In this document: piece after piece, positions 1 to 7,204 of the stretch
Position numbering within the stretch: position 1 is the stretch's first letter
Layout: each line of letters begins with the position of its first letter
Origin: Fusobacteriota bacterium
GTDB taxonomy: Bacteria; Fusobacteriota; Fusobacteriia; Fusobacteriales; Fusobacteriaceae
NCBI GenBank assembly: GCA_003973585.1
Contig: QNYN01000176.1
Location: 1-9,653, forward strand
Reading direction: 5' to 3'
DNA: 9,653 bases
Made by a program: the position numbers and the translations under genes
The notes under the pieces: generated by a model
Seen by the model: only the letters and a program-made list of their open reading frames with translations
The model's database searches: none
What the model was told of the DNA's origin: nothing

Positions 1-2
1 AA

Positions 3-197
3 ATTAGAACTCCTGAAGAAAGAGATGTTCAAATTAAAGAAACTCAAAATAAAAATGTAAAATATGAATCTAGTGATGAAAATGGAGAAATAACAGAGAA
101 ATCTGAAACTCCTCGAACTTCAGATAAAGTTGGAAGAAATGATCTTTGTCCTTGTGGTTCTGGAAAGAAATACAAAAAATGTTGTGGAAGGGTGTAA
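3..197 (+). CDS. secA: SecA preprotein translocase ATPase, C-terminal fragment
   Basis: This is the last 64 codons plus the TAA stop of secA; the gene begins before the window. SecA is the cytoplasmic ATPase that pushes unfolded preproteins through the SecYEG channel. The visible part has two pieces. The first is a poorly conserved, charged linker rich in E, K, N and S. The second is the SEC-C metal-binding tail, read at 132-194 as [20 protein letters not shown], with the zinc ligand pattern C-x-C-x8-C-C. In SecA this tail binds Zn2+ and contacts SecB and phospholipids. The linker plus terminal SEC-C tail is what distinguishes SecA from other SEC-C proteins, so the name is well supported although the motor domains are not visible. 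A lipoprotein gene starts 2 nt after the stop, and its ribosome binding site lies inside the last secA codons, so the two are probably co-transcribed. Confidence 0.9.
   Translation: MRTPEERDVQIKETQNKNVKYESSDENGEITEKSETPRTSDKVGRNDLCPCGSGKKYKKCCGRV
186..192 (+). promoter_or_regulatory. ribosome binding site for the lipoprotein gene, inside secA
   Basis: GGAAGGG lies 7 nt before the ATG at 200 and overlaps the last codons of secA. It supports the start at 200 over the longer reading frame, and it suggests translational coupling to secA. Confidence 0.55.
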
Positions 198-199
198 TT

Positions 200-940
200 A
201 TGAAGAATATAAATAAAATATTATTAGTGTTAATGGTTATTTTTTTAGGAGCTTGTTCATCTATAAAAGTTGATATGAATCAAGAACAAATACAACTTAG
301 TCAATTAAAAGAACCATATAAACTTATGGATGAAATTATAATAGAAAAATCTGTTTTAAGTGATTGGTATAATAATGAGACTCCTTCTGAATATCTATTA
401 ACTAGACAAATTATAAAAAAAGATGGAAAGGATAAACAATTTTTTGAAAGTTTAAAGACTAAAGAGTTAACTCAAGAAGATTATGATAAATTTCAAAAGT
501 TAACAGAAAAATATCTTAATAAATTAAAAAGAAAATATAAACTAAAAAATGAAAATATCAAAAATACAAAAGGTGTAGTTCAAAAATTAGTTATTGGATA
601 TAATCTTACATATCCTTCATTAGAAAAACATCTTATGACTGATGTTGCTACTGAAGGTGAAAGGGAAGATATTTTAGAACTTAATAAAAAAACTGAAGAT
701 GAAATGACTGATAAAGATAGAAAAAAATTAAGAAAAATTCTTAATAAATGGTTAAAGAGAAAAGAATTCTTCGATCCTGAATCTATGTTTAATGTAGAAA
801 TTTCAGAAAAAACAGTTAAATTAGTTGAGTTATCTGAAAAAGAAGAGTTATCTAGTTTAGAAATTAATAACTTAAATGCTAAAGCTTTAGAAATAGCATT
901 CCCTGAGTTAATATCTAAATTATATAGATGGGGAAAATAA
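200..940 (+). CDS. putative lipoprotein of unknown function, downstream of secA
   Basis: This 246-residue protein is not one I recognise. The chosen start is the ATG at 200, preceded by GGAAGGG (186-192) with a 7-nt spacer. The frame is open further upstream, to a TTG at 146, but that would add residues before the signal peptide and overlap secA. Residues 1-19 form a lipoprotein signal peptide: K-rich start, hydrophobic stretch ILLVLMVIFL, lipobox LGAC with the modified Cys at 19. The mature part is strongly charged (many K and E), has no further membrane segment and is probably largely helical. Three stretches look like diverged copies of one helical unit (about residues 80-106, 157-185 and 207-233), each with a pattern like E-L-T-x-x-D-x-x-K-L-x-K followed by a K/N-rich helix. 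It should sit on the outer face of a membrane. Proximity to secA hints at shared expression, not a shared function. Confidence 0.72.
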   Translation: MKNINKILLVLMVIFLGACSSIKVDMNQEQIQLSQLKEPYKLMDEIIIEKSVLSDWYNNETPSEYLLTRQIIKKDGKDKQFFESLKTKELTQEDYDKFQKLTEKYLNKLKRKYKLKNENIKNTKGVVQKLVIGYNLTYPSLEKHLMTDVATEGEREDILELNKKTEDEMTDKDRKKLRKILNKWLKRKEFFDPESMFNVEISEKTVKLVELSEKEELSSLEINNLNAKALEIAFPELISKLYRWGK

Positions 941-993
941 AAATTTATAGACATCTATAATCTTAAATAAAAAAAATATAATAATAGCTATAT

Positions 994-1035
994 AAAGAGT
1001 AGAGAGATTCCTAAAATAGGACTTTCTACTCTTTT
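994..1035 (+). terminator. intrinsic terminator after the secA-lipoprotein transcript
   Basis: AAAGAGTAGA (994-1003) pairs perfectly with TCTACTCTTT (1025-1034). The stem extends by three more pairs, including one G-U (1004-1006 with 1022-1024). A small inner helix TCCT/AGGA can form in the loop. The hairpin is followed by a moderate T-rich stretch (CTTTTATATTCTTT). It lies about 54 nt after the lipoprotein stop and before the promoter of the next gene. Confidence 0.72.
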
Positions 1036-1059
1036 ATATTCTTTCAGTTATAATTTCCC

Positions 1060-1088
1060 TTGTTATTTTTTAGGTAAAATGGTAAAAT
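1060..1088 (+). promoter_or_regulatory. sigma-70-type promoter for the pyrophosphatase gene
   Basis: The candidate -35 box is TTGTTA (1060-1065) and the -10 box is TAAAAT (1083-1088), with an exact 17-nt spacer. The pair sits just after the upstream terminator and about 65 nt before the ATG at 1154, so this gene probably has its own transcript. A short tandem GGTAAAAT repeat overlaps the -10 box. In AT-rich DNA chance matches are common, hence the modest confidence. Confidence 0.45.
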
Positions 1089-1153
1089 GTCAAGGTTAAT
1101 ATAAGTTAGATAATATTTTTAAAAACATATTTATATAAATTTAGGAGGCGATA

Positions 1154-2770
1154 ATGAAAGACAAAGTTTTGATTTTTGGACATAAAAACCCTGATACAGA
1201 TTCAATATGTTCAGCTATAGCATATTCAAATTTAAAAAAGCAGCTAGGACTTGATACATTACCAGTAAGGTTAGGAAACTTAAATAAAGAAACTGAATTT
1301 ATTTTAGATCATTTTAATGTAGAAGTACCTGAATTACTTACTACTATTAAGCCACAAGTTAAAGATTTAACTAAAGTTGAAAAAAAATTCATAAAAGAAA
1401 CAGATTCTCTTCAAAAAGCATTAGAAATTATGACTGAAGAAGGATACTCAAGTTTACCTGTAGTTAATGATAATAACAAATTAGAAAATATGGTTCACAT
1501 CTCTGATATTGCAAATGCTTATTTAGGAATGAGTACTAGAGATTTATTTCTTAATTTTGAAACAACATATGAAAATATATGGAATACATTAAAAGATGAT
1601 TCTGTATTAATTAGTGGAACTTATCCAACAGGTAAAATCTATGGTAAATTAAGAGGAGTTTCAGAGTTATCTAAAATAGAAGAAGGAGATGTAGTTATTA
1701 CAACTTTATTTTCTGGACATATTGAGAAAGCAGAAAAAGCAGGAGCAAAAATCATATTTTTATGTGTAGATAAAAATGATAAAATTCCTACATATGATAT
1801 AAATATACCACTTGTTAGAGTTAATAGAGGGATTTTCAAAACATTTAAAATGATCTCACATTCTGTACCTATAAAAGCAATTTTAAATCAAAAGAATTTT
1901 TTCCACTTTAAAACTACTGATTATATAGAAGAAATTCAAGATATTATAAAAGATACAAATCAAACTAACTTCCCAGTTGTAAATGAAGATGGAACAATTT
2001 TTTCTACTATTAGATCAAAACATATTATGAATTTTGGAAGAAATGAAGTTATTTTAGTTGACCATAATGAAAATTCTCAATCAGTTGATGGTATTGAAAC
2101 AGCTAAAATTTTAGAAATAGTAGATCATCATAAATTTGGTAATTTTGAAACTTCTGAACCTCTAATGATACGGGCTGCTGCTGTAGGATGTACTTCTACT
2201 ATTGTTTATAGATTATATAAAGAAGAAGGGATTATCCCTGACAAAGTTACTGCAGGGCTTATGTTAAGTGCTATCTTATCTGATACTTTGATATTTAAGT
2301 CGCCAACTTGCACTCCTAAAGATATTGAAGCTGCTAAAGAATTAGCTGAAATTTCAGGATTAGATTATCAAAAATATGGAATGGAAATGTTAATAGCAGG
2401 AACTTCTTTAAGTGATAAAACTCCTACTGATATAATTACTATGGATATGAAAGAATTTTCTATGAGTAAATATAAAATAGCTGTTGCTCAAGTTAATACA
2501 GTAGATATCGATGGATTATTATCTAATAGAGATCAGCTAGAAGCTGCTATGAATAAGATGATTGAAGAAAAAAATTATGATTTATTTTTATTAGTAATGA
2601 CTGATATAGTAAATAATGGTTCAAAAATACTAACTTTAGGATCTATTCCTGAATTAGTAGAAAAAGCATTTAATGTAGAATTAGAAGATAAAACTGCTTG
2701 GCTAGATGGAGTAGTTTCAAGAAAGAAACAAATTGTACCTTTCCTTATGTCTGCAAGTCAAGCTATCTAA
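1154..2770 (+). CDS. ppaC: manganese-dependent inorganic pyrophosphatase with CBS and DRTGG domains (family II)
   Basis: This 538-residue cytoplasmic enzyme hydrolyses pyrophosphate to two phosphates, pulling biosynthetic reactions forward. The start is secure: AGGAGG (1143-1148) precedes the ATG by 5 nt. The DHH-family catalytic half is split by a regulatory insert. GHKNPDTDS at residues 9-17 supplies metal ligands H10, D14 and D16. An insert of about 230 residues follows: a first CBS motif (about 75-125, with SLPVVNDNNKLENMVHISDI), a DRTGG-like domain (about 135-235) and a second CBS motif (about 240-295, with NFPVVNEDGTI). The catalytic part resumes with VDHNE (D303), the DHH motif VDHHK (324-326) and LSD (D377). 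The C-terminal DHHA2 domain ends with SRKKQ (522-526), the substrate-binding signature. All expected metal and substrate residues that I can identify are present. In studied CBS-pyrophosphatases the CBS pair binds adenine nucleotides, inhibiting with AMP/ADP and activating with ATP or diadenosine polyphosphates; this enzyme is inferred to behave alike. The gene stands alone between two terminators. Confidence 0.95.
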   Translation: MKDKVLIFGHKNPDTDSICSAIAYSNLKKQLGLDTLPVRLGNLNKETEFILDHFNVEVPELLTTIKPQVKDLTKVEKKFIKETDSLQKALEIMTEEGYSSLPVVNDNNKLENMVHISDIANAYLGMSTRDLFLNFETTYENIWNTLKDDSVLISGTYPTGKIYGKLRGVSELSKIEEGDVVITTLFSGHIEKAEKAGAKIIFLCVDKNDKIPTYDINIPLVRVNRGIFKTFKMISHSVPIKAILNQKNFFHFKTTDYIEEIQDIIKDTNQTNFPVVNEDGTIFSTIRSKHIMNFGRNEVILVDHNENSQSVDGIETAKILEIVDHHKFGNFETSEPLMIRAAAVGCTSTIVYRLYKEEGIIPDKVTAGLMLSAILSDTLIFKSPTCTPKDIEAAKELAEISGLDYQKYGMEMLIAGTSLSDKTPTDIITMDMKEFSMSKYKIAVAQVNTVDIDGLLSNRDQLEAAMNKMIEEKNYDLFLLVMTDIVNNGSKILTLGSIPELVEKAFNVELEDKTAWLDGVVSRKKQIVPFLMSASQAI

Positions 2771-2771
2771 T

Positions 2772-2809
2772 AAAATGAGGAGTCCACCTATTTGGTAGAC
2801 TCCTATTTT
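2772..2809 (+). terminator. bidirectional intrinsic terminator between convergent genes
   Basis: AGGAGTC (2778-2784) pairs with GACTCCT (2798-2804). One mismatch and three more pairs (ACC/GGT) continue the stem towards a TATTT loop. AAAAT (2772-2776) on the left and ATTTT (2805-2809) on the right give a U-rich tail in either direction. It lies just after the ppaC stop on + and just after the dehydrogenase-remnant stop on -, so it can end transcription from both sides. Confidence 0.75.
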
Positions 2810-2810
2810 C

Positions 2811-3293
2811 TTATAGTGCAGTTTTTATAATTTTTCTTGTTATCTCTAGAGTTTGATCTCCTCTTTCTGATAATTTAGTCATTCCATGTAATTCTAAAGA
2901 ATCAATAATCTTATCTATATCATTTTCTTTAAGTCCATAATCTGATAATTTAGTTGTTATACCAAGAGTATGGAAAAAATTCTCTGTTTTTTCAATGGCT
3001 AAATCTACTTTTTCCTCATCGGTACCTTCTCTTAGATCCCAAACTCTTTCTGCATATTGTAATAGTTTTTCAAATTTTTCTATTTTTCTAACCTTCCAAG
3101 TAGCAGGTAAAATAGCTGCTAAAGTTTTTGCGTGATCTATTCCAAAGATTCCAGTAATTTCATGTCCTATCATGTGCACTGACCAATCTTGAGGCACACC
3201 AGCACCAATAAGCCCATTAAGTCCCATTGTAGCAGACCACACTAAGTTAGCTCTAGCATCGTAATTAGTTGGATTTTCTATAGTTTCTTCACC
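2811..3293 (-). pseudogene. C-terminal remnant of a YqhD-type iron-containing alcohol dehydrogenase
   Basis: Read on the - strand, about 160 codons match the C-terminal part of the YqhD/BdhA class of iron-containing alcohol dehydrogenases (NADPH-dependent aldehyde reductases, normally about 385-390 residues). Recognisable stretches are ENPTNYDARANLVWSAT, GLIGAGVPQDWSVH, GHEITGIFGIDHAKTL and LLQYAERVWDLREGTDEE. Family-like sequence extends upstream past the GTG at 3242, the first usable start, as far as the Gly codon at 3293. It then ends at an in-frame TAA inside a perfect palindrome. The N-terminal nucleotide-binding domain and the first two metal ligands are missing; the two later His ligands (in GHE and DHA) remain. 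An independent 143-residue protein from GTG 3242 is possible, but no ribosome binding site precedes it and it would lack the cofactor site. I infer a deletion or rearrangement removed the front of the gene. The remnant itself shows no internal frameshift, so the event may be recent, or it could be an assembly artefact. Confidence 0.82.
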
Positions 3294-3311
3294 TTAAACT
3301 ATAGTTTAAGG
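3292..3311. repeat. perfect 20-bp palindrome at the breakpoint of the dehydrogenase remnant
   Basis: CCTTAAACTATAGTTTAAGG is identical to its own reverse complement. It begins exactly where dehydrogenase-like sequence ends and contains the in-frame TAA that closes the remnant. The 9-mer CTATAGTTT occurs twice here, at 3278-3286 (inside the remnant) and 3299-3307 (inside the palindrome), a possible trace of a recombination or slippage event. Confidence 0.7.
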
Positions 3312-3366
3312 CAAATTTTATTTTTTAGATATTATAACCACTCCTAATCTTTATTTTTAAGTATAC

Positions 3367-3420
3367 AAAAAAACCTGTAAACTTTGACACAGTTTTTTTC
3401 TGTGTCTAGTTTACAGGTTT
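3367..3420 (-). terminator. strong intrinsic terminator of the opp operon
   Basis: AAACCTGTAAACT (3371-3383) pairs perfectly with AGTTTACAGGTTT (3408-3420). After a small internal loop, GACACAG (3386-3392) pairs with CTGTGTC (3400-3406), for 20 base pairs in total around a 7-nt loop of T on the + strand. On the - strand the hairpin is followed by a run of seven T (complement of 3367-3373), which sets the direction. It begins about 40 nt after the oppA stop and should end the operon transcript before the dehydrogenase remnant. Confidence 0.88.
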
Positions 3421-3458
3421 CAGTATAGAACCCCTTTAAGAGGTTTTCTTTATTAAAA

Positions 3459-5120
3459 TTATTCTGTTATTTCGATATTTCCAAAGTACCAAGTACCTAA
3501 AATATCTCTTTCCCAACCTTTAACTTTATCTTTAACCATCATTACACCTGTATAATAATAAATAGGCATAATTATTAATTTATCCATCATAATTTTTTCA
3601 GCAGCATATAAGTCTTTATCTCTTTCTTCTCCTAAAGATACTTTTGAGTGCTCAATTAACTTATCAAATTCTTTATTTTCAGGGAAATCTCCTTTCTTAT
3701 AACTCCATTGTGCATCGTTATTTCCAGAATAAGAAGTCCATAAGTCTAAGAATGTCATAGGGTCATTATAGTCTCCAATCCATCCTGCTCTTGCTACTTC
3801 AAAGTTTCCAACATGTCTAGTATCTTGGAATACAGCCCACTCTTGGTTTACTAAGTTAACATTGATTCCTAAGTTTTTCTTCCACATTTCTTGGATAGCT
3901 TCTGCAATAGCTTTATGTCCTTCATTTGTATTATAGATTACTTCAATTGCAGGCATTTCACTAGCATCTTTATATCCATTAGCTTTTAAATATTTAGCTA
4001 AATACTCTTGAGCTTTTGCTACATCTGCTGTAGTAGAAATTCCGTAATCTCCAGCAGTTGCTCTAAAATCATTTCCTTTAGAATCTTTTAATCCTGTAGG
4101 AACATATCCTGTAGCTGGTTTTTGTCCTGCTTTTGCTACATCTGTTACAAGTTTTTCTCTATCAATAGCTAATGTAAGAGCTTTTCTCATATTGATGTCA
4201 TTTGTAGGAGCTTTATTTACATTAAAGATATAATAATATACTCCTAAATAAGGCTCAATACGGAAAGTTGGATCTTCAACTTGTCTTTTTGGAATTTCTG
4301 GTGTAGGAACTTGAATTATTACATCTAATTCGTCACCATCATAAGCAGTTAAAGCTGTACTACTATCTACAATCATAGGCATAATAACTTTTTCTAACTT
4401 AACATTATCTTTATTCCAATAATATTCATTTTTAACTAAAACAATCTTATCATTCATCTTGTATTCTGCAAGTTTGAATGGCCCATTTGATACTGCAATA
4501 CTTGGATCTTTTGCCCATCCTTCAGGCTTTTTCTCAACAACATCTTGTCTAACAGGCATATATGTATAGAAAGTTAATAAATCTAAAAAATATGCTGTAG
4601 GAGCTTTTAAAGTTACTTTAAAAGTATAGTCATCTATTACTTCTAATCCTACATCTTCTCTTGAACCTTTCCCTTCAAAATATTCTTGCCCACCTTTAAT
4701 ATAATAAAGTTGGAATGAATACTCAGAAGCAACTGCTGGATCTAAAGCTCTTAACCAAGCATACTTATAATCATTAGCTGTAACTGGTTGTCCATCTGAC
4801 CATTTAGCATCTTTTCTTAAGTGAAAAGTATAAACAGTTTTATCATCTGAAATCTCATATGATTCTGCACCTGCTGGTTGTGCTTTTCCATTGGCGTCTG
4901 TTCTCATTAATCCTTCAAAAGTATTGTTGATAACAATTCCACCGTCTGAAGCTGAGTTTAGTTGTGGATCAATAGTTTTAGGATCAGATCCTAAGTTAAA
5001 TCTTAATACTTGTTCTACCCCTGCTTTTTCTGAACTAGCTGCTTTTTCTTCGTTACTTCCACCACATGCAGTTAATAATACTGCTACCATAAGAGTAACT
5101 AAGTAAAAAATCTTTTTCAT
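3459..5120 (-). CDS. oppA: oligopeptide ABC transporter, lipoprotein substrate-binding protein
   Basis: This 553-residue family 5 solute-binding protein captures peptides outside the inner membrane and delivers them to the OppBC channel. The start is the ATG at 5120, with AAGGAGG (5127-5133) 6 nt upstream. Residues 1-19 are a lipoprotein signal peptide ending in the lipobox LTAC (Cys19), followed by a flexible GGSNEEKAASSEK linker. The SBP_bac_5 fold then covers the rest. OppA-like marks include FEGLMRTDANGKAQPAGAES (about 68-87), YTFHLRKDAKWSDGQPVTA (about 97-115), SNGPFKL (211-217), YYYIFNVNKAP (295-305), MRKALTLAIDREKL (311-324) and a late AGWIGDYNDPMTFLDLW block typical of peptide-binding OppA/MppA proteins. 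Length is normal. It is the last gene of the operon, 58 nt after oppF, and is followed by a strong terminator. Peptide specificity cannot be read from sequence. A di- or tripeptide-preferring protein is the main alternative, but OppA-like motifs favour longer peptides. Confidence 0.94.
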   Translation of the reverse strand: MKKIFYLVTLMVAVLLTACGGSNEEKAASSEKAGVEQVLRFNLGSDPKTIDPQLNSASDGGIVINNTFEGLMRTDANGKAQPAGAESYEISDDKTVYTFHLRKDAKWSDGQPVTANDYKYAWLRALDPAVASEYSFQLYYIKGGQEYFEGKGSREDVGLEVIDDYTFKVTLKAPTAYFLDLLTFYTYMPVRQDVVEKKPEGWAKDPSIAVSNGPFKLAEYKMNDKIVLVKNEYYWNKDNVKLEKVIMPMIVDSSTALTAYDGDELDVIIQVPTPEIPKRQVEDPTFRIEPYLGVYYYIFNVNKAPTNDINMRKALTLAIDREKLVTDVAKAGQKPATGYVPTGLKDSKGNDFRATAGDYGISTTADVAKAQEYLAKYLKANGYKDASEMPAIEVIYNTNEGHKAIAEAIQEMWKKNLGINVNLVNQEWAVFQDTRHVGNFEVARAGWIGDYNDPMTFLDLWTSYSGNNDAQWSYKKGDFPENKEFDKLIEHSKVSLGEERDKDLYAAEKIMMDKLIIMPIYYYTGVMMVKDKVKGWERDILGTWYFGNIEITE

Positions 5121-5178
5121 GTTTTTCCTCCTTGTAAAATTATAATATTTGATACTATATAAATTTAATTATATACTA

Positions 5179-6192
5179 CTATTTTTTCCCTTCTATAAAC
5201 TCTTTAGAAAAATGACATGCTACAAATCGTCCTTCTACAACTTCTTCTAAAAGTGGTTCTTTCTCACTACAAATTTCTTTTGCATATCTACATCTAGTTC
5301 TAAATCTACAACCACTAGGTGGATTCAGTGGACTTGGAACATCTCCTTCTAAAATCTCCCTATCTACTTTTGCATTTAATTCTGGATCAGGAATAGGTAC
5401 AGATGATAATAAAGCCTTTGTATATGGATGAATAGGTTCATCATATAATAAATCTGCATCTGCTATTTCTACCATCTTTCCTAAATATAAAACTCCAATT
5501 CTATCTGAAATATGTTTTACCATAGATAAATCATGTGCAATAAATAAATAAGTTAATCCTAACTTTTTCTGTAAATCTTCTAACATATTTACAACTTGTG
5601 CTTGAATAGATACATCTAATGCTGAAATAGGCTCATCACAAATAATAAACTCAGGATCTACTGCTAATGCACGAGCTATTCCTATTCTTTGTCTCTGCCC
5701 CCCTGAAAATTCATGGGGATAACGACTTGCATGTTCGTGGCTTAGACCAACAGTTTCTAAAAGTTCATATATTCTTTTTTGTCTTTCCTTTCCTTTTGCC
5801 AATCCGTGGATATCAAGAGGTTCTCCTATGATATCTCCTACAGTCATCCTAGTATTAAGAGAAGCATATGGATCTTGAAAAATCATTTGTATTTTACGTC
5901 TATAAGGTTCTAATTCCTTTTCATTTAGCTGACTAATATCTTTTCCATTATAAATTATTTGTCCTCCAGTTACATCATAAAGTCTAATGATAGTTCTTCC
6001 AGTTGTAGATTTACCACATCCTGATTCTCCTACTAGACCAAATGTTTCACCTTTTTTTATGAAAAAATTAATATCATCAACGGCTTTTAAATGTTTCATT
6101 TTCTTCTTAAAAAAACCTGTATTTTTAGAAAAATATTTTTTTAAATGTTTAACTTCTATTAAAATTTCTTCTTTTTTATTCTTATCTGCCAT
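5179..6192 (-). CDS. oppF: oligopeptide ABC transporter ATP-binding protein
   Basis: This 337-residue cytoplasmic ATPase is one of the two nucleotide-binding subunits powering the peptide importer. All ABC motifs are present: Walker A GESGCGKST (55-63), Q-loop Q106 in IFQDPYASLN, signature FSGGQRQR (162-169), Walker B FIICDEP (182-188) and H-loop H220 in IAHDLS. The C-terminal oligopeptide/dipeptide domain carries PYTKALLSSVPIPDP (256-270) and four cysteines (295, 301, 308, 326). Their spacing corresponds to the cluster that binds an iron-sulfur centre in characterised DppD-type ATPases; a cluster here is inferred. An N-terminal stretch (about 21-35, NTGFFKKKMKHLKAV) is the OppF-type insertion that separates it from OppD. 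The ATG follows the oppD stop directly (TAG-ATG), and its ribosome binding site AAGGAGG lies inside the 3' end of oppD, so translation is likely coupled. Confidence 0.94.
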   Translation of the reverse strand: MADKNKKEEILIEVKHLKKYFSKNTGFFKKKMKHLKAVDDINFFIKKGETFGLVGESGCGKSTTGRTIIRLYDVTGGQIIYNGKDISQLNEKELEPYRRKIQMIFQDPYASLNTRMTVGDIIGEPLDIHGLAKGKERQKRIYELLETVGLSHEHASRYPHEFSGGQRQRIGIARALAVDPEFIICDEPISALDVSIQAQVVNMLEDLQKKLGLTYLFIAHDLSMVKHISDRIGVLYLGKMVEIADADLLYDEPIHPYTKALLSSVPIPDPELNAKVDREILEGDVPSPLNPPSGCRFRTRCRYAKEICSEKEPLLEEVVEGRFVACHFSKEFIEGKK

Positions 6193-7191
6193 CTATCTCA
6201 CTCCTCCTTTTAACTCTACCTTAGGAGAATCTGGGTGTAATAGCCAACACATAGATCTGTGTCCTTCTCCACACTCATAAAATTCTGGTCTTTCAGTCAT
6301 ACAAATATTCATTGCATGTTCACATCTAGCTGCAAAAGGGCATCCTTTTGGTGGATGTAATAAATCTGGTGGAGTCCCATCGATAGGTATTAATCTTTCT
6401 TTATTTTCTATCTTAGGTATAGATTTTAAAAGTCCAACTGTATACGGATGTTGAGGATTATAAAAAATATCTTCTATTTTTCCCTCTTCCATAATTAATC
6501 CCCCATACATAACAAGGACTCTAGAACAAACATCTGCTACTACTCCTAAATCATGAGTAATTAAGATAATAGAAGTATCCATTTTTTTTCTTAAATTTTT
6601 CATAAGATCTAATATTTGAGCTTGGATAGTAACATCTAATGCTGTTGTTGGCTCATCTGCTATAAGTAAATCTGGTTCACAAGATAATGCTATTGCAATC
6701 ATTACCCTTTGTCTCATCCCACCAGAAAATTCATGTGGGTATGCCTTTACCCTCTTTTTAGGATCTGGTATTCCTACAAGGGTTAACATTTCAATAGCTT
6801 TTTCTAAAGCTTCTTTTTTTGATACTTTTTGATGTTTTAAAATGGCTTCCATAATTTGGTCACCAACAGTATATACAGGGTTTAAAGAAGTCATTGGATC
6901 TTGAAATATCATTGCTATTTCATTTCCTCTAACACTTCTCATATCACTTTTACTTTTCTTTAAAAGATCATGCCCTTTAAATATTATTTCCCCTTCTTTT
7001 ACTTTTCCTGGATATTGTAGTAAACCCATTATAGACATAGAAGTGATACTCTTTCCACTTCCAGATTCTCCTACAATTCCTAGGGCTTCCCCTTTATTTA
7101 AACTAAAACTTACACCTCTTACAGCCTGTACTTCACCTAGGTGGGTAAAAAATGAAGTTTTAACATTTTTTAATTCTATTATTTTTTCCAC
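6193..7191 (-). CDS. oppD: oligopeptide ABC transporter ATP-binding protein
   Basis: This 332-residue ATPase is the partner of OppF in the transporter's nucleotide-binding heterodimer. Motifs are Walker A GESGSGKS (41-48), Q-loop Q97 in IFQDPMTSLNPVYTVG, signature FSGGMRQR (155-162), Walker B LLIADEPTTALD (175-186) and H-loop H213 in ITHDLGVVAD. The signature FSGGMRQRVMIA and the C-terminal PPDLLHPPKGCPFAARC are OppD/DppD-like. Cysteines 284, 290, 297 and 315 form the possible iron-sulfur site of the family's C-terminal domain. The start codon is GTG at 7191, supported by AGGAGGG (7197-7203) 5 nt upstream. That ribosome binding site begins immediately after the oppC stop, 13 nt between the genes. 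The stop abuts the oppF start with no spacer. Confidence 0.94.
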   Translation of the reverse strand: MEKIIELKNVKTSFFTHLGEVQAVRGVSFSLNKGEALGIVGESGSGKSITSMSIMGLLQYPGKVKEGEIIFKGHDLLKKSKSDMRSVRGNEIAMIFQDPMTSLNPVYTVGDQIMEAILKHQKVSKKEALEKAIEMLTLVGIPDPKKRVKAYPHEFSGGMRQRVMIAIALSCEPDLLIADEPTTALDVTIQAQILDLMKNLRKKMDTSIILITHDLGVVADVCSRVLVMYGGLIMEEGKIEDIFYNPQHPYTVGLLKSIPKIENKERLIPIDGTPPDLLHPPKGCPFAARCEHAMNICMTERPEFYECGEGHRSMCWLLHPDSPKVELKGGVR

Positions 7192-7204
7192 TGTATCCCT
7201 CCTA

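Noticed and set aside
146..199. Longer version of the lipoprotein gene starting at TTG 146
   Set aside because: It would overlap the SecA SEC-C tail in another frame and place residues before a perfect lipoprotein signal peptide. ATG 200 has a suitable ribosome binding site.
580..954. 124-codon reading frame on the - strand opposite the lipoprotein gene
   Set aside because: It is a serine/leucine-rich shadow of the K/E-rich gene on the other strand, with no ribosome binding site or family resemblance.
945..960. TTATAGA-CA-TCTATAA inverted repeat just after the lipoprotein stop
   Set aside because: It is an AT-rich hairpin with only a 2-nt loop and no T tract. The real terminator is the stronger hairpin at 994-1035.
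1639..1839. 66-codon - strand frame inside the pyrophosphatase gene
   Set aside because: It lies wholly inside a well-supported gene on the other strand and shows no recognisable protein features.
2811..3242. A functional 143-residue dehydrogenase-like protein from GTG 3242
   Set aside because: Homology continues upstream of the GTG, there is no ribosome binding site, and the cofactor domain is missing. I treat it as a pseudogene.
5121..5181. TATAAT on the - strand before oppA as a separate oppA promoter
   Set aside because: There is no credible -35 box at 16-18 nt, and transcription would start almost on the ribosome binding site. AT-rich chance match is more likely.
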